Of a DNA stretch of 63,379 nt, positions 28,724 through 36,880 are shown piece by piece. A model generated the notes under the pieces. It was not told the DNA's origin, searched no databases, and saw only the letters and a program-made list of their open reading frames with translations. Source of the stretch: Calothrix sp. CSU_2_0 (GTDB lineage: Bacteria; Cyanobacteriota; Cyanobacteriia; Cyanobacteriales; Nostocaceae); assembly GCA_012034595.1 (NCBI GenBank), contig JAAUPE010000018.1:1-63379 (forward strand). Reading direction: 5' to 3'. The position numbers were made by a program, and so were the translations under genes. The first letter of the stretch is position 1, and each line of letters opens with the position of its first letter.

Positions 28724-28755
28724 GGCTTACAACTTGTCGTTGTAAGCCTTTTTTT
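28724..28755 (+). terminator. Rho-independent terminator after the xylanase gene
   Basis: GGCTTACAA (28724-28732) and TTGTAAGCC (28740-28748) form a perfect 9-bp stem with a 7-base loop, immediately followed by seven T residues. Confidence 0.9.
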
Positions 28756-28796
28756 GCGATCGGGTAAGCTTCCACAGAAGTAAGTAGTTAGGCAAA

Positions 28797-28930
28797 ATTA
28801 AATATATATGCCATTGCGACGTAAGGTAGACGTTTTGGCTACCTTGGGAAGTCACTCCGTGCCTACAGGGCAGCAATCCCAAGGGTTTGGGGTTTTCGGG
28901 ATGTATAGATATTTTTGCACCACTACTTAT
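28797..28930. repeat. Dispersed repeat (copy of the 41449-41601 family)
   Basis: It starts TTAAATATATATGCCATTGCG and ends ATATTTTTGCACCACTACTTAT. Matching start and end sequences flank 41449-41601, with a variable middle, and a partial copy begins at 10541. It is non-coding. Confidence 0.6.
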
Positions 28931-28950
28931 TTTTCATTGTCCTAATATGT

Positions 28951-29057
28951 TAGACATCTCCGAAAAGATGTAGAGACGTAGCATTGCTACCTCTCTACAA
29001 GGGTTTCAGGTAACGCATAATTAATTTTCGGAGATGTCTATTAGATATTTCCGAAAA
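28951..29057. mobile_element. MITE-like element with perfect 16-bp ends, plus a half copy
   Basis: TAGACATCTCCGAAAA (28951-28966) and TTTTCGGAGATGTCTA (29025-29040) are perfect 16-bp terminal inverted repeats around a 58-base core holding a GTAGAGACG-type hairpin. Immediately next to it, 29041-29057 repeats a degenerate left end (TAGATATTTCCGAAAATG), followed by another GTAGAGATG segment. This looks like a tandem insertion or partial duplication. No transposase is encoded here. Confidence 0.7.
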
Positions 29058-29170
29058 TGAGTGTAGAGATGCAATACATCGCGTCTCCTCAAGGGTTTTG
29101 GTTTGCATTCTATGGCAGGAAAATTCAGCCCCTACGGTAATTTGGGTATTGATTGGTATTCTCTTACATA

Positions 29171-29339
29171 AATTAAAAATATATTGTGACAGTTAACAAA
29201 TCGTCCATTTATTCAATTTAAAAATACATTGTGACAGTTAGTAAATTGTCTGTTTAGTCAAATTAAAAATATATTGTGACAGTTAACAAATCGTCTATTA
29301 CTAATTAAATAAATCGCTTGTGACAATTGATAATGCGTC
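29171..29339 (+). repeat. Four regular 45-bp direct repeats with TTGTGACA core
   Basis: Units start at 29171, 29216, 29261 and 29305. The invariant TTGTGAC core sits at 29184, 29229, 29274 and 29318, a spacing of 45, 45 and 44 bases. Each unit reads approximately AATTAAAAATATATTGTGAC followed by AGTTAACAAATCGTC; the fourth is the most diverged. The last unit ends about 435 bases before the WcaJ-like start codon. There are no variable spacers, so it is not a CRISPR array. It is best read as an iteron-like or operator array. Confidence 0.85.
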
Positions 29340-29774
29340 ATTGCGTGTATTGACGATGTAGTGAATATACTGCATTGTTCCAATAATTAAAGTTAGGAAA
29401 TAAACTACTAAATTCAGTATTTATATCAGAAGTTCATACAAAACAAAGCTGGATTTACACCATTTTAATCTTACAGAGATTATTATTTAGACATGGTTGA
29501 AGTTTCTACGTAAGTGAAAACAATCACGTAAGCAGATACCATTTAGAAAGAACCTCCAGAAATCAGGGTCGCATCAACCAATTTCTTTATCTACCTTTCT
29601 TTTTATCTACCACACCAGGGTTACGAAAACACATAAGAAAAAGTAACTTTTCCAAGCATGAAGAACTCTCCACTTTTTTATTCAGGGTGAATGCTCATTT
29701 CTTAGAAATAGATAAATTCTTTTGAATCGCAACAGAAACAATACAACAACATCAATAGAATTACAACAAAGAAT
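29340..29774. other. Long leader upstream of the WcaJ-like gene
   Basis: 435 bases with no gene or strong hairpin that I can see; they probably contain the promoter and leader of the initiating transferase gene. Confidence 0.5.
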
Positions 29775-31229
29775 ATGACTTTCATCACTGACATACAAAA
29801 AAGTTTGCTACCGACTGATAATCTCGACTTACGCGCTCCTTTGACAGCACAATTACGCAAACGTATCGGTACATTTTGGCTGCGTCAAACTGCTTTAATT
29901 AGCCTTGATGGATTTGGTTTATTTCTAGGAAGTAAAATACCTGAAACTTTAACCAACAATCCGGTTTATCCTTGGGTTAAAGACGAATCACCTTCAATGC
30001 TATTTGCAATCTTGGGTATTCACATAGGTTTTATTGCACTGCAAGGACTTTACGCACCAGGAAAAAATCGCGGAGATTATTTCAAGCTAATCAAAACCAT
30101 TTCCCTTTCTTATTTATTGTTCTTCATTTTGAACTTTCTCAACGAATCTACAAGTAGTTTATCGGGTTCTACATTTGTTGCATCTTGGTTGTTAAGTATT
30201 TCCCTCACATGTATTGGTAGATTTGCGATTGATACAACAGTCAAGCGATTTCGCAAACAAGGAGTAATTACCTGTCCTACTTATATAATTAGCAGTACTA
30301 GAGATAGGGAAAAAGCCACTAAGTTTTTAGAAAAACAAAAATGCTATAACTTAGTTGGTTGGGGTGATGCTAATAGAATTTCTACTAGCAAAGCTAATTT
30401 AGATACAATCTTAGAGGAAATATCTCAACTTAATGTCGCGGAAGTATTTATTTGCTCTTGGCAATCTTTGAAAAACCGCATGTTTCTTTACTGGCAATTA
30501 CGGAATGCAGGTGTAATTGTCCACATTCTGCCCATTGAGTTAGATGCAGTTGAACAAGAATTAGATGTAAAAATGCTAGGTGGCATCCCCGTACTGAATT
30601 TGCAACCACCAACAATTGCCGGAATTGATTTTTGGGTTAAACGTAGCTTTGATATCTGCTGTGCTGCATTCTTTGTTCTCCTCGCTTCTCCTATCTACTT
30701 ATTAATTGCTTTGTTGATTCGATTAGATTCCCCTGGTCCGATTTTCTTCCACCAAACCCGCATTGGTTTACATGGTCGTCCTTTTAAAGTGTGGAAGTTC
30801 CGGACAATGGTGACAAATGCAGAGCAATTGATTAAGGAATTGGAAGCAACGAATGAGATGAAAGATGGTGTTCTCTTCAAAATGAAAGATGACCCTCGTA
30901 TCACTGCTCTCGGTAAGTTCCTACGTCGCTACAGCTTAGATGAGTTACCACAATTGTTTAATGTTGTCTTAGGTGAAATGAGTTTAGTTGGTCCTCGTCC
31001 TTTGCCTGTCAGAGATGTTGAGAAGTTTGCTAAACACCACTTTATTCGTGAAGAAGTTCTTCCTGGTGTAACTGGTTTGTGGCAGGTTTCGGGTAGATCG
31101 AATATTACCGACTTTGAACAAGTGGTTGGTCTTGATGTTTCTTACATGGAAAATTGGTCGCTGTGGTTAGATTTACGGATTTTGTTTCAGACTGTCAAGG
31201 TTGTGTTTGCGAAGGAAGGTGCTTATTAA
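29775..31229 (+). CDS. Undecaprenyl-phosphate sugar phosphotransferase (WcaJ/polyprenyl type)
   Basis: The enzyme starts repeat-unit synthesis by transferring a sugar-1-phosphate from a nucleotide sugar to undecaprenyl phosphate at the membrane. At 484 residues it has the long form: several N-terminal membrane helices, a cytoplasmic Rossmann-like central region (about 150-270), then a hydrophobic helix (CCAAFFVLLASPIYLLIALL) and the catalytic bacterial sugar transferase domain with KVWKFRTMVTNAEQ, RRYSLDELPQLFNVVLGEMS and LVGPRPLPVRD, ending GLWQVSGRSNITDFEQ. It is separated from the rest of the cluster by about 1 kb of repeats and its own leader, so it may have separate control. Confidence 0.94.
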   Translation: MTFITDIQKSLLPTDNLDLRAPLTAQLRKRIGTFWLRQTALISLDGFGLFLGSKIPETLTNNPVYPWVKDESPSMLFAILGIHIGFIALQGLYAPGKNRGDYFKLIKTISLSYLLFFILNFLNESTSSLSGSTFVASWLLSISLTCIGRFAIDTTVKRFRKQGVITCPTYIISSTRDREKATKFLEKQKCYNLVGWGDANRISTSKANLDTILEEISQLNVAEVFICSWQSLKNRMFLYWQLRNAGVIVHILPIELDAVEQELDVKMLGGIPVLNLQPPTIAGIDFWVKRSFDICCAAFFVLLASPIYLLIALLIRLDSPGPIFFHQTRIGLHGRPFKVWKFRTMVTNAEQLIKELEATNEMKDGVLFKMKDDPRITALGKFLRRYSLDELPQLFNVVLGEMSLVGPRPLPVRDVEKFAKHHFIREEVLPGVTGLWQVSGRSNITDFEQVVGLDVSYMENWSLWLDLRILFQTVKVVFAKEGAY

Positions 31230-31263
31230 GGTTTGATGGATTCAATTAAATAGAATCAATTTG

Positions 31264-31292
31264 GTAGAGACGTAGCGTTGCTACGTCTCTAC
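31264..31292. terminator. Perfect 13-bp hairpin after the WcaJ-like gene
   Basis: GTAGAGACGTAGC-GTT-GCTACGTCTCTAC lies 35 bases past the stop codon, followed by ATTATTTTGGG. It is also the cleanest member of the dispersed GTAGAGACG repeat family, so a repeat may serve as terminator. Confidence 0.65.
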
Positions 31293-31491
31293 ATTATTTT
31301 GGGAAGATGTTTATGGGGTTTTTTATTTAAATAAAATAAGAATCAGGGAAAACAACCGTTTGCCCCTACTTTAATGCAACCGACTCGATTGTTTAGCGGA
31401 TTTCGTCTAAGTCAACCCATTCGTCGTGGGAAGAGTCGTAACCGTTTTCTCTGCAACTTTCTCGATTGTTGCTCGATACCAATCTTCTTCT

Positions 31492-31596
31492 TATAGCGGT
31501 TCTCTGTCCGATGCAATACAAGGGAGGACAGGGAAACCCTGCCCCTACAAGCTTTGTGATTTAAACTTGTACCTCTCTGATCTGAAAACCGCTATA
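31492..31596. mobile_element. MITE-like element with TATAGCGGTT ends
   Basis: TATAGCGGTT (31492-31501) and AACCGCTATA (31587-31596) are perfect 10-bp inverted repeats around a 105-base element. An internal AGGGAGGACAGGGAAACCCTGCCCC-type dyad (quoted loosely) lies near 31530-31550. It sits between convergent genes and has no coding capacity. Confidence 0.65.
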
Positions 31597-31609
31597 TCCG
31601 TCCCAAACT

Positions 31610-32479
31610 TTAATTGGAAGTTGCTAAATTAACTTGCTTTCCAATCAGACTCAAAAAGTTCGTACCAAAATGCTGGATTTCCAAAAAATTTGCCTGTTGT
31701 GGTACTGTTTTATAAATTTTAAATGTCTTCATAATACCCAAAGTTGCAGCACTTTCTAGAGGGCTAATAAAGCTACTATCTCTCTCAAGAAAATGCTCTT
31801 GTTTTGTCCAATAATTCATTTGCCTCGCATTCAAAAAATAACAACCAGAATGGGGATTTAAAGCGCGGCAAAAGGTGATTGGTATTCCCATGATTTTCCC
31901 TTTAAGTTCTGGTTGTTCTTGCACATTTTGAAACGGTGCAGTCACTCGTGGAAGTAAATCGCCATCAACGTAAGCTTTATTGACAGCAGCATGGCTAGAA
32001 ATTTCGTAGCGATTAGGTTGAAGTAAATTTAAATTACTAGTTTGTTGAGTAAACCAGTTTAGCTTGATAAAAAACCAAGGGTCTTGAATAATTAAATCAT
32101 CTTCCAAAAAGCAATAATAATCGTATTTTCCGAGATAGTCCCTCAATACAGCTTGACATTCAAATCCTAACAATAAAGGTTCGACTTGAGTTGGATAATG
32201 ATGATAGAAATGGGATGGTACAGATAATTGATCGAGAAGATGGTAATCTTGGGTGGTGCAGATAATAATATCAAGTTGACTATCTTTAGTTTGATTGGCT
32301 GGTAAAGCTAATTTATGACCAATATCAATAATAGTTTGTGACTGACCAAATAATTGCCGTAAATTAGTAATACTTTGAGTTAAAGCCTGTATCCGTGGTT
32401 GGGGATTTTTGCCTTGGGAAGCGTGTTTACCCTTGTCGTGGGGTTGAAAAAAGTGAGGGATGGTACAAAGTATCCGCAT
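31610..32479 (-). CDS. GT-A-like glycosyltransferase of unknown specificity
   Basis: A 289-residue soluble protein without signal peptide. It has a nucleotide-sugar-transferase look: an N-terminal strand (MRILCTIPHFF), LDIIICTTQDYHLL, then YDYYCFLEDDLIIQDPWFF, where EDD resembles the DxD metal site of GT-A enzymes, and HSGCYFLNARQM further on. The family is uncertain. It is the last gene of the - strand group with the pentapeptide-RTX proteins, and may glycosylate either those proteins or a surface polymer. That role is inferred from place only. Confidence 0.65.
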   Translation of the reverse strand: MRILCTIPHFFQPHDKGKHASQGKNPQPRIQALTQSITNLRQLFGQSQTIIDIGHKLALPANQTKDSQLDIIICTTQDYHLLDQLSVPSHFYHHYPTQVEPLLLGFECQAVLRDYLGKYDYYCFLEDDLIIQDPWFFIKLNWFTQQTSNLNLLQPNRYEISSHAAVNKAYVDGDLLPRVTAPFQNVQEQPELKGKIMGIPITFCRALNPHSGCYFLNARQMNYWTKQEHFLERDSSFISPLESAATLGIMKTFKIYKTVPQQANFLEIQHFGTNFLSLIGKQVNLATSN

Positions 32480-32577
32480 GAATTTGCTAAAAATTTTCTT
32501 TCTTATTAATTGACTTGCGCGATACCCAACTTCTCCAGGAAGTCAGGTATCTGAAAACTCGCTATTTATCTGTCAAT

Positions 32578-34200
32578 CTAAAAAATGAAGTCGGTTGCAT
32601 CGACATTGGTAGCAGTGAAGTTAGCCAAAGTAATGGTGTTTGTACCAAACACAGTACCAGAAATTACCGTATTTGCACCAGTTTGAGTCACCGTTAAAGC
32701 ACCCAAATTAGTTGTAAATGATGTCAAATTAATCTTATCTGCACCATCAGCAAAAGCATTAATTAGGTCATTACCAAATCCGGATGCAAAGATAAAGGTG
32801 TCGTTACCAGCACCCCCATTCATGGTGTCGTTACCAGCACCACCAATCAAGGTATCAACAGCACCTCCTCCTTGGAGGATATCATTACCAGCACCACCCA
32901 CTAATGTGTCGTTACCAGCACCACCAACTAAAGAATCATTACCAGCACCACCATCGAGATAATCGCTTCCTGTATCACCAGTTAAGGTATCATTACCAGC
33001 GTTACCAAAAATGTTATCATTTCCGGTTGTACCGTTAATGGTGTTATCCAAAGCATCACCAACAATTAAACCGATCGCATCAACTGCGATCGCATCTGTC
33101 AAATCCGCACCAAAAAAGTTCGCATTGGTAAAGTTAACTTTGGATAAATCCGCGTTGGTGAGATTAGTGTTAGTGAAATTTGCACCAGTTGCGATCGCAT
33201 CGGTCATTTTCACTCCAGTCAAGTTGGCTGCGGTGAAGTTGGAGTTATTAAAATTACCTGTAGAAAGGTCTGCGTTCAGTAAATTTGCACTGGTGAAATT
33301 AGCACCAACCGCACTTCCGTTAATGAATACACCTTCTGCATTAGCTTGGGTGAAGTTTGAGCCACTTAAATCAGTAGTATCAAATCTGGTGTTGGTGAGG
33401 TTGGTGATAATGTTTCCAGATGCGCTGAAGTCAGAGTTTGTCAGGACTGCATCGTCTATTAACGCACCACTCAGGTCAGCACCACGAAAACTGAGATTAG
33501 CAGTTTGACCAGGATCGAGAGGAGCATCACTCAAGGAAACACCACTGAAATTCGCTCGGTCAAAGATGGAGTTTTGCAGAGTTACATCCGTGAAGTTGCT
33601 TTGTCGGAAGTCCGCACCTGTCGCATTCACATTTACTAACAGTGTCGCTTCTAAAATTGCTCCTTGTAAGTTAGCATTTGTTAGGTTACTACCTGTAAAA
33701 TCAGCAGCTTTGAGATTGGCTAAAGACAAATCAGCACGGGTGAAATTAGCATTAGTCAAATTGGGTCGTTCTGATTGTTCACCGCTAATATTGGCTTCCT
33801 GGAGAATTGCATCGGTGAGGTTAGCACCAGAGAAATTCATACCACTGGTGTTGATTTTAAATAGGTTAGCCTGTGTTAAATTTGCACCACTGAGATTGAC
33901 ATCCTGCAATGTTGCTTCCGAAAAATTAGCTTGTCTTAAAATTGCACCACTGAAGTTGACACCCTGGAATGTTGCTAAAGAGAGATTGGCTGGATTCGGA
34001 AAGTTATTATTGGGGGCAAAAATGGCATTGGATGCATTCACATTAAACCACTGTGACCCTTGAAAATTTGTACCCCGTAAAGCAGTACCGACAAATTGCA
34101 CATCATTGAGAGTAGCTGCGACGAATGTCGAACCATTCAAGTTTTGACCGTTGAAGTTGTCTCCATTTAGAACTTGACCGTCACGGTTAATAGGTGCCAT
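32578..34200 (-). CDS. Pentapeptide-repeat/RTX calcium-binding secreted protein
   Basis: 540 residues in two repeat blocks. Residues 1 to about 375 are continuous A(D/N)LXX/ANFXX pentapeptide repeats, predicting a long right-handed quadrilateral beta-helix. Residues about 385-470 are RTX nonapeptides of the GGAGNDTLV type (about eight copies), which bind Ca2+ and fold outside the cell. The end ([13 protein letters not shown]) is a typical uncleaved C-terminal type I secretion signal region. No N-terminal signal peptide is present, as expected. The nearby ABC exporter and HlyD genes are the obvious secretion route. It is a close paralogue of the next gene upstream. Its function outside the cell is unknown. 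Confidence 0.9.
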   Translation of the reverse strand: MAPINRDGQVLNGDNFNGQNLNGSTFVAATLNDVQFVGTALRGTNFQGSQWFNVNASNAIFAPNNNFPNPANLSLATFQGVNFSGAILRQANFSEATLQDVNLSGANLTQANLFKINTSGMNFSGANLTDAILQEANISGEQSERPNLTNANFTRADLSLANLKAADFTGSNLTNANLQGAILEATLLVNVNATGADFRQSNFTDVTLQNSIFDRANFSGVSLSDAPLDPGQTANLSFRGADLSGALIDDAVLTNSDFSASGNIITNLTNTRFDTTDLSGSNFTQANAEGVFINGSAVGANFTSANLLNADLSTGNFNNSNFTAANLTGVKMTDAIATGANFTNTNLTNADLSKVNFTNANFFGADLTDAIAVDAIGLIVGDALDNTINGTTGNDNIFGNAGNDTLTGDTGSDYLDGGAGNDSLVGGAGNDTLVGGAGNDILQGGGAVDTLIGGAGNDTMNGGAGNDTFIFASGFGNDLINAFADGADKINLTSFTTNLGALTVTQTGANTVISGTVFGTNTITLANFTATNVDATDFIF

Positions 34201-34380
34201 AGATATATATCCTCAAAGTTTCAAAATTAGTCGGTTGATAGTTTAAAAAGATAGCGAGACAACCCTTCTACGGAAACAAGAATCCCGCAGAAAAATCAAT
34301 GCCGAATCCAGAAGAAAGATTTTGCAAACTTCAAAAATCTTTCTTACCCTTTCCCCCCCCCTCCACCATTATTTTCTAGT

Positions 34381-34500
34381 TAAAAAATGAAGTCGCTAGC
34401 ATCGACATTTGCAGTAATAAGTATCCATACCAAACACCGCACCATAAATCATCGTATTTGCACCTTTTTAATTAAAAAATGAAGCCACTAGCATCGACTA
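34381..34500 (-). pseudogene. Two decayed copies of an RTX C-terminus
   Basis: The - strand of 34381-34464 matches the last ~30 codons of the flanking RTX genes, including VDASDFIF at 34383-34408, but with an internal deletion and frame loss. A second shorter remnant encoding VDASGFIF lies at 34473-34499. Both sit between two intact paralogues. They look like leftovers of unequal recombination or gene loss in a tandem array. Confidence 0.7.
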
Positions 34501-34573
34501 TTTTTAATAAAACCAACAAAAATCAGTTCAATTATTTCTCTACCTTCTGCCCTGCACCCAACCACTAGTTTCG

Positions 34574-36561
34574 TTAAAAAATAAAGTCGGTAGCATCAAC
34601 ATTGGTAGCAGTGAAATTTGCCAAGGTAATAGTACTTGTACCGAAAACAGAACCGGAAATAATGGTATTTGCAGGATTTGTAGTACTTTGAGCCACTGTT
34701 AAAGCACCAAAACTAGTGGCAAATGCTGTGAGGTCAATTTTGTCTGCACCATCTGCGAAAGCGTTAATCCGATCGCCACCAAACCCTGATGCAAAGATAA
34801 AGGTATCATTCCCAGCGCCACCATTCATGATATCATTACCAGCCCCACCAGTGAGTTTATCAGCACCACCCCCACCAGTGAGGTTATCAGCACCAGCACC
34901 GCCAATCAGGGTATCAGCACCAGCTTCACCAGTGAGTTTATCATTGCCGTTACCACCACTGAGATAGTCATTACCATCGCCACCATTTAGGTTATCAGCG
35001 CCATCACCGCCGTCGAGATAATCATTACCAGCAACACCAGTGAGGGTGTCATTACCAGCATTACCAAAGATGTTATCGTTCCCACCTGTGCCGTTGAGGG
35101 TGTTGTTTCCACCGTCGCCAACGGTGAGACCCACGGTATCTACTAGAGTAGCACCTGTCAGGTTCGCCCCGATAAGGGTGGCATTGGTAAAGTCGGTTTT
35201 TACCAAGTTGGTATTGGTCAAGTTAGCATTGGTGAAGTTAGAACCAATAAAGCTGCCAACTTCCAAGCTCGCGCCAGTCAGGTTGGCGTTGGTAAAATTG
35301 GTGAGGTTATCGCCAGCTCCTTCTTTCAAGTCCGCACCAATCAGGCTAGCACCTGTAAAGTTGGCTCCATCCAAATTACTTTTTTGAATAAAAGCGTTAT
35401 CTAAATCGGCATTTATCAAGCTGGCGTTGTTGAGGTTTGCAGTCTCTAAATTTGCACGAGTTAGGTTGGTGCTATCAAGATCGGCTCCTGTGAGGTTAGC
35501 TCCTTTTAAGTTCCCGTCTGTGATGTTAGCACCTGTGAGGTTAGCACCTGTGAGGTTGGCTATTTCCAATAAAGCATTGTCTAATTGGACTCCACCTGTG
35601 AGGTTGGCTCCTGCTAGAGTAGCTCCTTTGAAATTAGCTCTGCTCAGATCAGCTCCGATGATTATGGCATTAGTCAGATCGGCTGATTCTAAAAATACAT
35701 TTTCCGCTACTACTTGAGTGAGATTGGCTCCCACGAGATTGGCTCCCACGAGATTAGCGTTGTTTAACTGTGTCCGAAATACCTGACCGTTAGAAGCTGT
35801 ATAAGAAGCAAAGTTCACACCATTTAAATTTAGGTCTTCCGCTTTGGCGTTATCCAAAATAGCGCCACTCAACTTACTACCGCTAAAGTTAGAGTCAGGA
35901 AAACTTAAACCTGTTAAATCGGTCGCCTTAACTACTAGTACGCCGTTTCGTACAGCGTCAAAGGGGCGAAAATCAGCATTGCTGAAATCAACGTCTTCTA
36001 TACTAGCGCCAACCAAATTCGCACCACGAAAACTCAGTGTTGTTGGTATTGGCTGTCCTGTTCCTGGATCTATAGCAGGTGCTGTATCAGTAATTCCAAT
36101 TCCGCTCAGATTGGCAAGGTCAAAAATGACATTGCCACCAATTCAATATCAGTAAAATTAGTGAGGCTAAAGTTAGCATTAGTCGCATCTAAATTGATCA
36201 ATCTTGCCCCTTCCAAGTCAGCCCCTTGAAGGTCGGCATCTATTAATTTAGCACCAGTAAAGTTAACGCCTTTGAGCTTGGCAAGCGATAAATCTGCACC
36301 AGTCAGGTTAGCATTTGTGAGATTATTGAAAATCCCATCTGGTTCGCCACTCAGGTCAGCTTCAGTCAAATTTGCATTGACTAGATTCGCATTTAGGAAA
36401 TTACTGCCTTTGATATTAGCTTTGAAGAAGTTGGCACGAGTTAGGTTTGTACTAGTAAAGTTAACGTTATCGATTATGGCTAAGGAAAAATTAGCATCAG
36501 TTAAATCTTGACTACTAAAATTTACGCCTATTAGGGTTTGCGAACTGAAGTTTTGTGGCAT
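34574..36561 (-). CDS. Pentapeptide-repeat/RTX secreted protein, one -1 frameshift
   Basis: A paralogue of the neighbouring 540-residue protein with the same order: pentapeptide repeats over about 500 residues (for example LTGANLTGANI), then RTX nonapeptides (GGDGNDYLSGGNGNDKL) and the C-terminal [16 protein letters not shown]. In this reading the chain starts at 36561 and breaks after about 141 residues. Restoring one G in the run complementary to C36135-C36136 gives IELVGNVIFDLANLSGIGI and a continuous protein of about 662 residues. Everything past the break is clean and repeat-conserving, so the gene is probably intact in the organism. No N-terminal signal; type I export is expected. The neighbouring island supplies the transporter. 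Confidence 0.87.
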
Positions 36562-36737
36562 GGTATGTTACGGTAGGATGTTAGGAGTTTAAGCTGGTTG
36601 TTTAACTTCCGCAGGTTGTGGCTGGGAAACTTGTTGTTGCAGTTGCTTTTGTAAGCAGGCAAATAAGAGTTATTTGAGCAACCGTTGCTCTATAGACTCG
36701 TCCACTAAGACTGATATAAACTTTTCTAACTGGAGTC

Positions 36738-36794
36738 TTAGGGCGCGTCAGTTAACTACGTTGATTTTTCAAGTTTTTGGCTGACGCACCCTAA
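36738..36794. mobile_element. Small inverted-repeat element, TTAGGG(C/T)GCGTCAG ends
   Basis: TTAGGGCGCGTCAG (36738-36751) faces CTGACGCACCCTAA (36781-36794), 14-bp ends with one mismatch around a 29-base AT-rich core. It is the size of a minimal MITE and is non-coding. Confidence 0.6.
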
Positions 36795-36839
36795 AAACTA
36801 CAGTTTCATCTTGCCCAGGGAAACATCCTTTTATAGATT

Positions 36840-36862
36840 CCCGGCTTCTTCAAGAAGTCGGG
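36840..36862 (-). terminator. Hairpin downstream of the GT-parvulin gene
   Basis: CCCGGCTTCTT and AAGAAGTCGGG pair over 11 bp with one G-T pair and a single-base loop, just past the stop at 36881 of the - strand gene. It is also similar to repeated CCCGACTTCTT hairpins in cyanobacteria. Confidence 0.5.
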
Positions 36863-36880
36863 GATATGAATACCCACGAC

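Noticed and set aside
29171-29339. CRISPR array
   Set aside because: The 45-bp units are contiguous diverging repeats with no variable spacers of 30-40 bases and no cas genes nearby.
32515-36561. Long + strand ORFs rich in Lys, Val, Pro and Ser across the RTX and pentapeptide genes (for example 33011-33508, 33566-34063, 35040-35387)
   Set aside because: They are antisense shadows produced by the repetitive codons of the real - strand genes; they have no ribosome binding sites and no family features.
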